From Bullera alba (Eukaryota; Basidiomycota; Tremellomycetes; Tremellales; Bulleraceae), in NCBI GenBank assembly GCA_001600095.1, contig BCIX01000003.1:186001-250000 (forward strand): a DNA stretch of 64,000 nucleotides, given 5' to 3'. The position numbers and the translations under genes were made by a program. Numbering within the stretch: position 1 is the stretch's first letter; each line of letters opens with the position of its first letter. The notes beneath the pieces were generated by a model, which did no database searches, was not told where the DNA came from, and saw only the letters and a list, made by a program, of their open reading frames with translations. Of this stretch, positions 50,537 through 63,861 are shown one piece after another.

Positions 50537-51644
50537 CTACTTTGTGTGGTGGATCCTCAGCTTGCCCGGCACGTGAACATAGTTGGAAGCTAGGCAGTGA
50601 CAGTCAGCACGCTGGGGGAGGGATCGATGTGGGGGACATCCCGGATCTTGTAGTCCAGCAGGAAGTCAAGGTGCTGTTGACTCACCGTAGTTCTTGGGTG
50701 GGATCTTTGGCTTGTGGGTAGCTTGGATCTGGTAGTCCCAGCCTTGTCTTTCCGCCTAAATACGAGTCAGCGCGGTCCCCATCGACAAACCACAGGATCC
50801 AATTCCATCTCGGAGATGGACGGGCGTCCTGGAGATTCCATAAATTTCTCATGCTCTTCTCCCAGGTCTACCTGCATCCCTTTATCTTCCTGCCTTCCGA
50901 TGTATCCCACGCAGGTGCTCATACCGAGACAGCACAGGCCATTCTCCTAACGCAGGCTCAAACGTCCCAACCCAACTCACAAACGCAATAGCATCCTCCT
51001 TGGTCCTAAAGTTCATCTGGGTGGCCTGCATGTAATCCGCAGAACTGGCCCAGCCCATCAAGTTGTTCTCCCATCTTCCAGCACCGGAGAGCACGTCCCA
51101 GTCTATCAACCATCGCTTGGTCTTGCCCTTGGCGGACTGCATGGTCGTCTTTGTCGGCTGGTAGATCCGGACTTGTCGGTGTAGCAGCGCCGCTGGGAAT
51201 TGTCAGTGGGTGCTCCTTCTGATCACCAGTCTTATTTATCGACCACGAAATGGCATCGAACTTGGGGGCATAGCCCATCAATCGCTCCCCAGAGGTGACT
51301 CTGGCTCTAGCATAGCCCAATTGCTCCAAGCTTTCCGCAACACCACCGCTCATTCACTCACCTGGCGCACCGGACGTTGTCTCGGCAGTAATGACCCCCG
51401 CGGACAGTCTCTCCGTTGGCGGACCGGCCTGTGCTCCCGCGACTATATCCCCAGGCTTGACGTGAGGCGCCGCATCCGGTCCTTTGGCGGGCACCGGGTC
51501 AATCGCCCCTGGTTCAGCGGTCGTCGTCTTGCTCGCCCCAGAGGCAGAGTCTGGTCTTGCAGTCGCCCACAGAGGCTGGAAAGTCGATAGTGGCCTCGAT
51601 AGGGCTTGCGACGCCCATGATAGGGCGGGTAGTCTTGACAACAT
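50537..51644 (-). CDS. NADH:ubiquinone oxidoreductase 18-kDa subunit (NDUFS4)
   Basis: This accessory subunit of mitochondrial complex I lies on the matrix side near the N-module. The start MLSRLPALSWASQALSRPLS is basic and Ser/Leu-rich, as in a mitochondrial presequence. The middle is a Pro/Ala-rich linker. The family signature follows: QSAKGKTKRWLIDWDVLSGA, GRWENNLMGWASSADYMQAT and MNFRTKEDAIAFV. The last exons give RQGWDYQIQATHKPKIPPKN and ASNYVHVPGKLRIHHTK with TAG at 50537. The intron before the last exon, about 96 nt, is longer than most here. The gene is convergent with the fusion enzyme and divergent from the intronless orphan. An insertion in the linker makes the N-terminal part longer than in animals. 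Confidence 0.93.
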
Positions 51645-52543
51645 TGTGCTGGAGGGTTGTATAGTGAAGTAGAGAGGGAGATGAGGACGAACAAATCGAA
51701 TCAGAGGGATATGCAGAGTGTTGAAGAATTCAGGGTCCAAATTCGCCACGTGGCTTGGCTACTGCTTCAAACGTCTTCGATCCTCCAGCATGGGATTCGA
51801 TGTCACAGTTGGATACGCTTTGCACTCGACCTACCTTCATGCTATATGCTACCGTAGCTACAGCAAGCATACGTGCTACGGGAGACGTCGGACTGTTCGA
51901 CAACGATGAGTGCGATCATCACACGCGCTACCCGCTCGTCGACCGTTGGCTCTGTCTAAACACACCAATTCCGACTTGACCGATTTGGATTACGGGCATT
52001 CGGATCACAGCTCTCCAAGTACCCTCAAGGCCTTGGTGGTCGCTCGCCTCGCGCACACTGTTCGTCTTCGCACACTCGCGTATAGACAGGAGCGAGAAGT
52101 GTATCAGCAGGCAAGCCTCCAGGACAACCCTGATCCAACAAGAGTCGAGGTTACGACAATACTTCCTCTCAGCTTGGGCCTGATACCACAGCTTGGACCT
52201 CCACCCCGTCAAGGATAGTGAAACATCATTGCAACAATGAACAAGCTGAAAACATGAACCAGTGCGTTCTTACTAGAGCCCTCCTTTGCGCAATAAAACA
52301 TGCCAAAGAGCTGAATGGAGGCATTGCGACGGCTGGGGACGGGGTTGCACTCGGGGATTGCAGAGCTAGAGGCGAGGATAAAAGGCAAGAGAGGCTGAAG
52401 CCTACTCTGATCATCTCGAATCCTCAATTCACATACAACTTCCTTGTCAGTCCCATTCAGGTATTGACAGGACTCACCACATCGACATTGTACGCCTTTC
52501 CTACCGAGTAAGAACCTACAGGCCACTCTACCGCTGATTGGAG
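51645..52543. other. Divergent intergenic region of 0.9 kb
   Basis: Upstream region shared by NDUFS4 (-) and the orphan gene (+). No further gene supported. Confidence 0.65.
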
Positions 52544-53557
52544 ATGACGGACTCTGCATTGGCAACGATCAAGGCTTCGTTGGAGACGTTTGTCACCAAT
52601 CGCTCAGCCCTTCAAAATTACCGGCTGCTAAAGACTGACACAGCAAAGACCAATCGATGGTTATGTGCGGGAGAAGACAGATTCGCTGAGTATTTCAACG
52701 GTCTCGGGAGCGAGGATCAGCAGAAGAGATGCAGAGAGATCGCATTGGAGGAAGCTTCATTGGAAGACATGAACTTGAAGTTGAGGCGCAACTCCCGCAC
52801 TTGTGCTACTTCCTCTACCGACGGAGGCATCATCACCCTCGACTTGAATCACCATTTCCTCGCTGCTGCCTTGCAGAACTCGGAGGAGGGCATCGAAGAT
52901 TTCATGACGAGGGCGAACAGAAATGGTTGGGAAGGGATGTTCAGTGAGCTGGCACAAGCTCAAACTCGCGATAATGGCGGTTGTAGCGAACCCGCCAACA
53001 GGCATGACCAGCAGGCAATGTTGAGGAGGCACTACCTGTCACGTGTGAGCAGCGCTATCGAGGGTCAAGGGGGAGCAGCGAAGAAGCAATGGCAAGAAAC
53101 TTGGTCCCGCTCAACTCCAGAAAAGATATGTGAACTTGTGGATTCATATTGGCCTCTCTGGGTTCATCATGGAGGACATGATCCCAGGAATACTGCTGCG
53201 ATGGGTCAGACCACACTGGGGCCACTGAGCCGACAAGCGATGACGGTCGATTGGCTGAACGCCAAAGCCAAAGAGTACAGCGATGAGCTCCAGATCGCCG
53301 GGGTGGAGGCGCCAAAGATTGTGATGATGAAGGATCAAGAGGCGACCTTGAGCTCCCAGCTTTCCTCTGTCGAACTGAAGGCAGGGTGGGAGTCCACGCT
53401 CGACCTCTACCCACTGCTTGTCAAATCGGCGGAACTCGACTGGAGTGACAAGGTCGTGGTCAGCGTCAAGAAGGGAGAGGAGTACAACGATTCTGTCTGG
53501 CCCCCCGAGTACAAGGGGACTGGCGGAGAGACCGCGGAGACAGCTGCTGCAGAGTGA
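52544..53557 (+). CDS. Intronless hypothetical protein
   Basis: Not recognised. A single uninterrupted frame of 337 residues starts MTDSALATIKASLETFVTNR and ends GGETAETAAAE. It has no signal peptide and no membrane segment. It is rich in charged and Gln/Asn residues with several predicted helices (RCREIALEEASLEDMNLKLR; WLNAKAKEYSDELQIAGV) and two Trp-containing phrases, ELVDSYWPLWVHHGG and VWPPEYKGTGG. The absence of introns is unusual for this window, where almost every other gene over 1 kb is cut several times. That may mean a young gene, a retrocopy or a transferred gene; no poly-A remnant or flanking repeat is seen to decide. Codon composition is normal enough and the frame long enough to accept it as coding. 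Confidence 0.72.
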   Translation: MTDSALATIKASLETFVTNRSALQNYRLLKTDTAKTNRWLCAGEDRFAEYFNGLGSEDQQKRCREIALEEASLEDMNLKLRRNSRTCATSSTDGGIITLDLNHHFLAAALQNSEEGIEDFMTRANRNGWEGMFSELAQAQTRDNGGCSEPANRHDQQAMLRRHYLSRVSSAIEGQGGAAKKQWQETWSRSTPEKICELVDSYWPLWVHHGGHDPRNTAAMGQTTLGPLSRQAMTVDWLNAKAKEYSDELQIAGVEAPKIVMMKDQEATLSSQLSSVELKAGWESTLDLYPLLVKSAELDWSDKVVVSVKKGEEYNDSVWPPEYKGTGGETAETAAAE

Positions 53558-54244
53558 TCATTAGAATGATCAGTGGGGTGTTTGGATTGGATCGGAGGTG
53601 GAGTTGTCAATTGGGAATCACTCCTAGATGGATGAGTGTCGATACGGCGGATGAGCGAGAGAGTTCTAGTGCAATCAAGGTGATAGGTGAAGAGTGGAGA
53701 GGAGACAGTCTATATCAGTGTGCAGGGCTTAGATGAACGGTTGTCAGTCGGGTGTGAACGATATAGAGTCAAGCGAGGTAGATGTGCGATGCGAGCGTTA
53801 GTCACGAGATACGAGAGCAGTGACGAGGTAGAAGTCAGTCGCATGACACATGCTGTACGCGCAAAGCGTCATGCACCAAGCGCAAGCTGTCGAGGTAAGT
53901 ACTGGCAGTGTCGACCGCCGTTGATGCATTAGGGCTGCAGCCTGTATCTCTGTTGAAGGGTCGAATCTGCAACACCCACCTCCTCGCGGCCTGCGGCTCC
54001 ACTACAGAGCACTGATAGGCCTACGTCTCGGATGAGTCGTTTCTCACGGAATCGGCTGGCTGCTGCGAGTCGTCATGGGTTTCGGGTTCTATTCACAAAG
54101 TCATGCTGGTGCTGATTCGTATGTACAGTAAGGACCCTCGTCTGCGCGTCGACAACAGGTCAGCGAGTTGTCACATCCTTGTCTTCGGAGATCAACGTAC
54201 CGCTCGTCTTTGCGTTCTCGCTTCGTCACATGCCCGTCGAAGGG
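53558..54244. other. Intergenic region
   Basis: Convergent 3' flanks of the orphan and the coiled-coil gene. Nothing identifiable. Confidence 0.6.
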
Positions 54245-55125
54245 TCAATCTGTAGACGATTAGCCTTCAGGTTGACGTGAGAACGCATACTGTGAGCATT
54301 GATACATACCGTTCGAACGCTTCCTCTTCTTCACACCTTTCTCCTCGTCGAGTTCCTCTTCAGCATCACACTCAGATGTTCCCTGCATTTCCGGGAAGCT
54401 TTCTTCCACGGCATTCCTTGCCTATGAGATCCGGAATGGACTGGTCAGCCACATCCTCATGTTCCCCAGCGGCTTCCAAAGTCATCGTTCGTGGTCCACC
54501 TTATTGTACTCACCTGTTTCCATTGGGCTGATTGCTCAGACAGGACCTCAACTCTCTTGGACAGAGCCGCATTCTCTTCAAACAAAGCCTTGTTTTCCTT
54601 CTCGAGATCTGCCTTCTCTCGCAGAGCCTCATCGAGGGCCTGCTGTAAGTCAGCTAAGGGAAGCTTGGTCATTTGTACATAGTGATATTAGATATAGCGC
54701 TCAAAACTTACTTTCTTGTCAGTCACGCCGAGCAAGTACATGTTGAATACATGCGCCATGAGAATATTCATCGAATATCGTGTCGCTGCCGACTTGTCGT
54801 CTGTGAGCAAGTGCGACTTGTCAGAGGATGAGATCAACACCTTGACCGCAGCGCGGAATGAATCCGACTCTAGCGATGAGGTGGGAACCTTTTTATTGAC
54901 GACCAATTCCATGATCTCGAGGGCAGCCAGGAGTTCTTCCTTCTCTGACATGGTGCAAGGGAGTTCTGAGACGGCTGTTTGGGTGGGTGATGGACGTCGA
55001 GCCGAGGTTGACTGGGAGACAACGTCATCGATGGAGACGATGTGATCGGTTACTTGCTCGGAGTGCACTGGAGCCAGACCCCTGCGAGCTGCTGCCGCTG
55101 CTGGAATCTCTTCCTCGCGTGGCAT
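54245..55125 (-). CDS. Coiled-coil hypothetical protein with C-terminal NLS
   Basis: Not recognised at family level. Four exons are read on the minus strand. The first (55125 to 54712) gives MPREEEIPAAAAARRGLAPV and a helical segment, SEKEELLAALEIMELVVNKK. After an intron, the second gives QQALDEALREKADLEKENKA and LFEENAALSKRVEVLSEQ, a clear leucine-spaced coiled coil. The third is acidic (ECDAEEELDEEK) and runs into KKRKRS, a classical nuclear localisation signal. A two-codon last exon ends at TGA 54245. The combination suggests a small nuclear protein that dimerises; no DNA-binding basic region precedes the zipper. An in-frame ATG at SEKEELL could be an alternative start. Confidence 0.65.
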
Positions 55126-55581
55126 GGCGGAAGACAGGTCGCTCGAGGGATAGTTGATTGTGTGGTGAGGTGTGGCCGTGTGAGGTGTGTTAAGGGTTGG
55201 GGAATGTGAGGTGTGAAGTGAGATCTGTGAGGTGTGCGGTGTGAGAGTTGAGAGTTGAGAGGTGAGGTCTAAGGTGTGAGGTGTGAAGTGAGAAGTGAAG
55301 TGAGAAGTGAAAGTGAGAAGTGATGGGAGATGTGATCAACCTATATATCATCAGCAACAACGCACGGACATCCAGGACCTCTTGACCGGGTGGCGGAGGG
55401 GTGTGTGCACGGTGCACGGTGCACCGTGTTTCAGGTTGGTGTATTTGGGATTTGCGATGCACGCTCATCCCTACTATCGCGTAGGGTGATCCATGCATCT
55501 ATGTGTCTATAGTGATCAGAGCCCTCGCCTTACCGTACCCTATCACTCGAACACTTTTGGGCCAGTGATCAAGTCATCGCA
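55126..55581. other. Intergenic region with GT-rich repeat
   Basis: Upstream of the coiled-coil gene and downstream of the inositol monophosphatase gene. Dominated at 55150-55325 by the repeat listed next. Confidence 0.7.
55150..55325 (+). repeat. Degenerate GTGAGGTGTGAAGTGAG minisatellite
   Basis: About 175 bp is built of variants of gtgaggtgtg, gagagttgag and gaagtgagaa. The + strand is almost free of C over much of it, so the strands are strongly asymmetric. It lies in the promoter or leader of the coiled-coil gene. Confidence 0.88.
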
Positions 55582-57241
55582 TCATGACATGTCGGTCAAT
55601 GTCCACTCTTGGACGGTATCGTACAAATCCGATATCAGCTTCTTCTGCTGATCCTCAATATCCCCAGCCTACCAAGGAGTGTCAGTCCGATATCACTCCA
55701 CTGGACCGGATACTCACACTTTTGCCCGCGATGGGTCGGATGCATGCGTATCTCCGGTTCATGAGGTACTCCCCATCTGCCCTGCCCTCCTCGTGATCCC
55801 GCTTTGAGCCGGTGAAATAGCCCCCAGCTTCGCGGATGATGATAGCGCCAGCCTAAGCTCTCCATCAGTCACTGCAATACTGCCAAGGGCGAGAGGTATA
55901 CGTACACAAATATCCCATGGCCAACAGCCATTATCCCTACCTCCGCTTTAGCACATCCTGCTGGGAACTGAGTCGGCAAGAAGTTGGCTCACCAGTAGAT
56001 GTCCAGCTCGCCAGCAGCCACTGCTACCAAATTACAAGCCGAGCTTCCAGTGGCTATAGAGATAGTGTAAGCAATACCATAGGGGAAAATATGACGACCC
56101 ACTTCTGAGGGCGTGAACCATGATACCCCCGTCGATGCCTTTACTCCCGTCGCCCGCCAATTTCATGAATGAATTGACTTTCGCGGGGATCGTCTCTGAC
56201 GATCTGTCCGAGCCCCCTGACCAGACTCTCAGCTAGGTTCACTATCAGATGCCGAGCACCCGAGACACTCACACTCTGCTGCGACCATACAGTCTCGGAG
56301 GGATGTCAGGGGCTGGGGTATACCGCCCGTCAAAGGCAATTTGTGCTCTTTGTTCATGTATGCCCCTCCGCCGAGTCTAGCGGAGAACTAGTGATGGTCA
56401 ATCACAGCACAATGATGAAATCCCATCAAGGTCGTGTAGGACTCACTATACGACCTAACTTTGGTTGAGCAATGACGCCAACGATGGGGATGGTCTTGTG
56501 GGCGATTCCTATCGAGCAGGCGAATGAGGGACTTAAAGCACCCTAACATCAGAAAGCGCTTGGTTATAGCTGTGTGATCACCCACTGAGAGTGAACAAAG
56601 CTGGGGAAGATAGTCAGTAGTGTTTTGGCCGGAAAGCTCGGACACCCACTTCATGGTCCCCTAATGCGGCGTCAGTACAGATCGACCGCAAGGCATTCCC
56701 AGACTACTCACGTCAATCGGGTCCACCATCCAAGTATACTCGTCCGTCAACTCCTGTCTTTCTCCAGCAGCATACGACTCCTCGCCAATACTACGACCGA
56801 GCTCAGCACCCAATACGACCGTCGGCAGCCTTCGTAGCTCTCCTTGCGGCACGGGCGGTCGACTTCACTCACAACTTGTGCGAAGGGTATTTTGCAAAGA
56901 TCGCCTCTTTGATCAACTTCTCAACTGCTTGATCCGTCTCCGTTACCAGCTACAGTTCCGTCAATCCCCCTGCCTGAGTTCCAAGCTTCGGGAGACTCAC
57001 GTCGACCGTATTCTTCTTCTCCTCGGCGATGGCATTGTGGTGCCATCTCGCATTGAGGCCGTCCAAGATCACTTTGCTTGCCTGGTCAATGATCAGCCTC
57101 TCTTCCTGCAACACCAAAAGTCTCGACTCGGATGCTGAGAGCTCCTCGAGTATTTCATTTTCGACTGACCTTCTCGGCTAGGTCGTAGGTGAAGTCCAGG
57201 AGTTCCTGGTAGAACGCCTCATCGGCGGGGGAGATGGTCAT
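55582..57241 (-). CDS. INM1: Inositol monophosphatase
   Basis: A Mg2+-dependent cytosolic phosphatase releasing free myo-inositol from inositol monophosphates. The start is MTISPADEAFYQELLDFTYD. The family's metal and active-site motifs appear in order: LVTETDQAVEKLI, GEESYAAGERQELTDEYTW, MVDPIDGTMNFVH (assembled across introns), SIGIAHKTIPIVGVIAQPKL, and WDICAGAIIIREAGGYFTG-like residues near 55830-55900. The end is LISDLYDTVQEWTLTDMS at TGA 55582. At least eight short introns interrupt it. One splits the DPID-GT motif and another follows NFVHS. The join after NFVHS is the least certain. The length is near the usual 280-310 residues. Confidence 0.9.
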
Positions 57242-57756
57242 GGCTGCGAGACGGGGCGATGACTGCTTTGTGGATTCGTTTGCCGTTCACTGTACAACGC
57301 TCAAGCAGTAACGGTTGCGTAGGTTCAAGCAAGTCCACATTATTGAGTCCACAATAATCACATCACGACCACACGTAGATCGGCGGAACGCAGGCCCGGC
57401 AAGGTTGGATGCCCACGGTCCTTCGCGGATCTGTTTACCAATTCCACCTCATTACGAAGTTCTAGGCGAACTAGCATAGAGACGTAATAAGCTCTGTTGT
57501 CGATTACAACTTGAACGTAATCTGTTTTGATTTGCCCCCGCGGGGTAAGCTTCGAAGATTTCAGCCGGTCAAGTTGTTGCCAACCGTTGCCAACAGCTCT
57601 TGACTGCTTGACTCTTGCTCAACTCGCTATATAAGCAGTGACATCCACTTCTGCCATCGTCGTGGGCTCTGCGACTGGATCATAGCAGCATAAGCAGCAC
57701 AATCAACCAGGAAAAGCCAATTTTACCTCCATCTTTCCACCAAGCCCGCCGACGAC
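57242..57756. other. Divergent promoter region
   Basis: Upstream of the inositol monophosphatase gene (-) and RIO2 (+). A TATATAAG is present on + at about 57629, roughly 125 bp before the RIO2 ATG, and may be its TATA element. Confidence 0.6.
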
Positions 57757-59852
<2,096 letters not shown>

Positions 59853-60054
59853 GCGGGGCTCATGTCAAGAGGGTAAGCGTGGATGGTGATTCAAAGTAGC
59901 TCGAGAGGAGGGTCTACGGGAGCTCACCCCGACGCTTTATCATGTATGTCTTGCATTCATCGTGCACATCATCATCGTCATCAGATTCATGGCCAGCAAT
60001 ACCGGATCCTCAGCCCATTGCATCGTCAGATGCGGCTAGTCCCACTCGTAAAGC

Positions 60055-61081
60055 CTAGTAGTCGAACCAGCCTAGCGGCTCGCCAGTCTTGAACACCGCT
60101 CCTCCTTCTTGAGAAGGTCGAGTGTCGAGCGAATGGGACGTCGGCTTTGCTCCGGGGGAGGATAGATGGCATCGGACTATTCATCTCGGTCAGCATCATG
60201 GAGCGTCCGGTGACCAGGCGCACGGGAGAGACTGGTGAAATATGCCACACGATCCGACTCACCGTGGATGGACTTTCCGGCCTCGATCTCGATTTCACCA
60301 ATGTAATCAACGCCTAGGGGTCGAGTGACTTTGAGGTATCGCTGCGGGTGGTAAAACTGGAGGATGAGAGCAAGCACGTAAGCCAACGGGTCTGCATAGG
60401 GTGTCTTGGTGTGGACGCGGGAGATAGCTGTCGAGATATGGGGGAGTAAGGGAGGTGGAAAGGGGGATACTGAGATACTCACGTCGATGCCTTTCTTACC
60501 GGTGCCCTCGATCACTAGGTCGAGGCTGGCGACTTCTTTCAGTCCATGGCGCTTGTCGTCACTGATGGACCGCAGGTGATTTGTTCAAGCGAGGGAAGAA
60601 GAATAACCGGACGAGGAGAAGGGGTTATGCCGATCCGATAGTGACGATGATTGACAAATGGATTGAGTGTTGGATGATGATGGATGATGAATGATGGAGA
60701 GCGTGTCAGCCTCCCTCACTGTGATCTAATTCTAGGGTAACCAGACTCACATCGCCAGCTGGTTGATCTTGACCAGGACGTCATGCCTCACTCCCTCGTC
60801 TTCGAAAATGGCTAATGCCTCTGCATCGACTTTCTGCACCTTCCCAACGGTTGCATCGGGCGGGAGGGTCGAGGAATGCTGGTGTTCCTCAGCGTGAGAG
60901 TGGCCTAGACCGGTGTAAGAGGCTGCCGAGGTGGCTAGGGAGGTGGCAGTGCCGGTAGCTGCGGAAGCGGCGGTCTTGGCTGCGTCCTATAGCGAGGATG
61001 AGCAACGAACGGATTGAGACTCGGAGCATTGTCTCCAGTAGTCTCAGGACGCTTGAGCGGACTCACGATGACGGTCTGCAT
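60055..61081 (-). CDS. Hypothetical protein
   Basis: Not recognised. The first exon is only 15 nt (MQTVI), spliced to DAAKTAASAATGTATSLATS and a His/Glu segment. Then come VGKVQKVDAEALAIFEDEGV and RHDVLVKINQLAI, and after a longer intron DDKRHGLKEVASLDLVIEGT with GKKGID. The next exon reads TPYADPLAYVLALILQFYHP and QRYLKVTRPLGVDYIGEIEI. The last exon, in the frame that stays open, ends GAVFKTGEPLGWFDY and TAG at 60055. Several regions look well folded (alternating hydrophobic and charged residues), and four introns with standard signals fit the frame, so it is probably a real and conserved gene. There is no signal peptide or clear membrane segment. Confidence 0.62.
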
Positions 61082-61761
61082 GGCGTTCAGATTTGAGATA
61101 TGTTCAGGCGAGGTGAATGGAGCCTGTAGATAGTTTAGTATGGTAGAACACTGACACCGACACCGCCTCGTCCCCATCAATCCCCCTCTCGTTGCCATCA
61201 AACGCCAGTCAACTGACCTCAACCTGTCATCCAACTCCGAAACACACTCGTTACGTCATTGGCAATCATCCGCGTTTCAGAGTTGGATGAGAACGAGGAT
61301 CCTCTTTGACAACTCTTTGAACAGGCTTGCTCCTGGCCGCCGCACTGATTCATGGCGTAGTCGTACAAGATGCACTCTGCGAGATAGCACTGGCCGCTCT
61401 AGAATGTACATACTACTACTGACCCGTACAGCTCTACATATGCTCCAGGGGAACCGCGAGATGAATCGCTCCTAAGTGTCGCATTTCGTATCCTAGCCTT
61501 GGCTTGATGTTCAAGCTGTACTAGGACGAAAGGCGAGAATTAGGGCCGACTTATCTCGAAGCCTTGAAGAAAGGCAGTACACGGCTAAGTAATTCCATGC
61601 TTAGGCCAAGACCAGATCGGGCGGGAGCTGTGCCCTGTCGAAGATGACATGTACCGATTGACGTCGCCCGTTCGGTACGTGGCGATGGTCGATGCAGATG
61701 AGTGGCTGGTGACTGAGTTTATCGAGCTATGTCGAGTGCCAATGTGGAAGAGGTGGATCGA
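61082..61761. other. Intergenic region
   Basis: Upstream of the gene at 60055-61081 and downstream of the next minus-strand gene. No other feature supported. Confidence 0.55.
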
Positions 61762-63006
61762 TTAGGCGTGGTCGGGATACAGCTCTTCCGCTTGCCGTTC
61801 GGGGTCACTCTTGTCGAGACCAGAACTGGGAGGTCGCGTAGGACGATCGCCGAGGGGATGAATCGTGTATGCAGACCAGCCCTCGGCCGGTTGGTCGGTG
61901 ACGACGTGCCTGTCCTCGGAGGCTTGAGCGGGAGGTTGAGCGGAGGAGGCATCGACGCGGTTACTTGATGCTGCCTCACTTCGCTACGATGTTGATGAGA
62001 AGCGTGTGTGAATGCTCCCTGGATGGATTCAGCATACTGGCCGGATGAAGCAAGGGATCACGACCTACTTGGTGTTTCTGACCTCCTCGATCAGACGCTG
62101 GTTCTCGTCTTCCAAGGTCTTGTTCTTCTCTTGCAGTAGCTTCACATAGTCCAACAGCGCGTCGTTGGATTGCATGCCACCGGTTGATAAGGTGGACCGA
62201 TCAGGTTGAGGAGGGTGAGAAAGCACAGGCGAGATGCTGATGCTGGATAGCTTGTCGCAGGAAGATGGATCTAAGAATCAGTCAATCAGCTGCTCGATGA
62301 CAAGGGAAGCACGGACGATTACGCACGGCGTCGTACCTCGCCCTGGTATCGCGGTTCGAGGTTGAGATCCTCCTCTTCCCTCTCTCCTTTTGAGACTGCA
62401 GCCGGAGTCTGGTGCGACGCCACGTTGATCCGTCCGTAGGGATCCTGGTCCTCGCATAGCGATTGCACTTCCTCAATCCCGTCTGACCCGATGTGTACAT
62501 GGTCGTCCAGGAGCGAGGAGGTCGGTATGATGAATACCTGGAGAGGGAGTAAGCATCAATCACTGCTACCGCGATTGGATGTACGCACCTCCCTTGTATC
62601 GGTACGGCCCTCCTTGACCGGCTTTGGGGGCTTTGCTGGGCCCTGATGGTTGTTGCCCGCGCTGCGTAAGATTGCCGAGCGTGCTGGCCATCGCTGTCCG
62701 ATATCAGCTCCGAGCAGGCCAAACAGGTCAAACAGGTCATTGCTTCATTGGGGTACTCGCGGCCAATCACCGCTTGCAAGATGGAAGACCCGATGCACCC
62801 CTGGCTGTCCCAAGGCCCGAGTGGATGGACCAAGGTGGTATATAGTTTGCAAGTGCTCGCGATATTGCCCATTGATTGGACTTGGCGACTGGCGTTGGCA
62901 GGAGTGTTGAGATGCGCATTGAAGGGAAGGTATCCGATGGAGGAATGTAAGAGAGTAGGGGTGTAGAGGCCGGGACATCGACAGAAGGTGTAGGCAATGT
63001 GGCCAT
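61762..63006 (-). CDS. Hypothetical protein with leucine-zipper-like segment
   Basis: Not recognised. The best minus-strand model opens MATLPTPSVDVPASTPLLSY near 63006. It reaches KEGRTDTREVFIIPTSSLLD and DHVHIGSDGIEEVQSLCEDQ, then a Ser/Pro linker (ISPVLSHPPQPDRSTLS) and a short coiled coil, LLDYVKLLQEKNKTLEDENQ. It either stops soon after (EEVRNTK, TAG at 62065) or splices from GTCAGA to an exon reading SSNRVDASSAQPPAQASEDR that ends YPDHA at 61762. The acidic, Glu/Asp-bearing frames between GT and AG signals look coding, but the 5' exon join near 62750 was not settled. It may be a small regulatory protein; no basic DNA-binding region is visible in this frame. Confidence 0.4.
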
Positions 63007-63861
63007 GACCCCATGTAGAGACCTGTCTGATTTGGGGGATGTGTGGGATAAGACCGATAAGTTGCGTCAAGGGAAAGAGGGATGTCAGCTCTGCTCTTAT
63101 AGACAGCCCGAAGCTGTCAGCCTCCAGAAATTTGCGAGAACCGCTCCATCATTAGTACAGGGTCCGTGCTAAACTGATGGCCGTTGCTTCCCATGTTGGC
63201 CGAGATTGGACCCAGCTTCGCAACCGAGAGTTCGAGCATGATGTGAAGCTCAACCGGGGCGAGAAGAGCGGTGAGGATAAGATGGCCATCAGAGTCTCGT
63301 CAAAGCCCGACATTGTGGCTGGACCATCCAGGGAATCTCCTACGCCCGGTCTACCGCTTGAGGCAAACGATGGCGAAAGTCAGCGAGCGAGCTCTGGGGT
63401 CGGACTGCCGATCCTCTGATCCTCTGTGTGCTTTCGGTATAGAGTCTAGAGCCTGGCCTAAGCCGGGAAGTCGGATGGAGTCGGATGGACTTGGGTTGGA
63501 CAGGGTTGGACAGGGTTGGACAGGTCTCGACCAGCTAGGCTGGCAGCCTGGCCGGCTGGAAAATGAACGGTGAGGCAGACCCACGTGGATCTGATCCCGC
63601 TCTCCCCTGGGGCCGGCCGGGGGCCGAGCGGGTGCCGCCGTCAGCCGGTCGGGCGAGTTTGCATGCCCGAGATCCTGCTGCTGCAACTGTGTTGAGACCA
63701 AAGACTCACTTCTATAGGTCTAGTACATGGAAGGATGGGCCGTACATGTATATAAGACCAACAACTGACTATGCTCATCTACTTCATCCTTCCATACCTA
63801 CTGCTGAACCGAGATTCTCACTTTGTTGGATCCACATAGGCACACTACAAACCTTTCGACG
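63007..63861. other. Divergent intergenic region
   Basis: Upstream of the gene at 61762-63006 (-) and the His-rich gene (+). It contains two adjacent decamer tandem repeats (63470-63523) and GC-rich palindromic blocks near 63613 (GGCCGGCC). Confidence 0.6.
63470..63523 (+). repeat. Decamer tandem repeats
   Basis: gtcggatgga occurs twice in tandem (63470-63489). Shortly after, ggttggacag occurs three times in tandem (63494-63523). They have the same 10-bp period as the duplications at 28-33 kb. Confidence 0.92.

Noticed and set aside
62282..63070. 262-codon uninterrupted minus-strand frame
   Set aside because: Arg/Ser/Thr-rich shadow frame; the acidic spliced alternative in another frame fits intron signals better.
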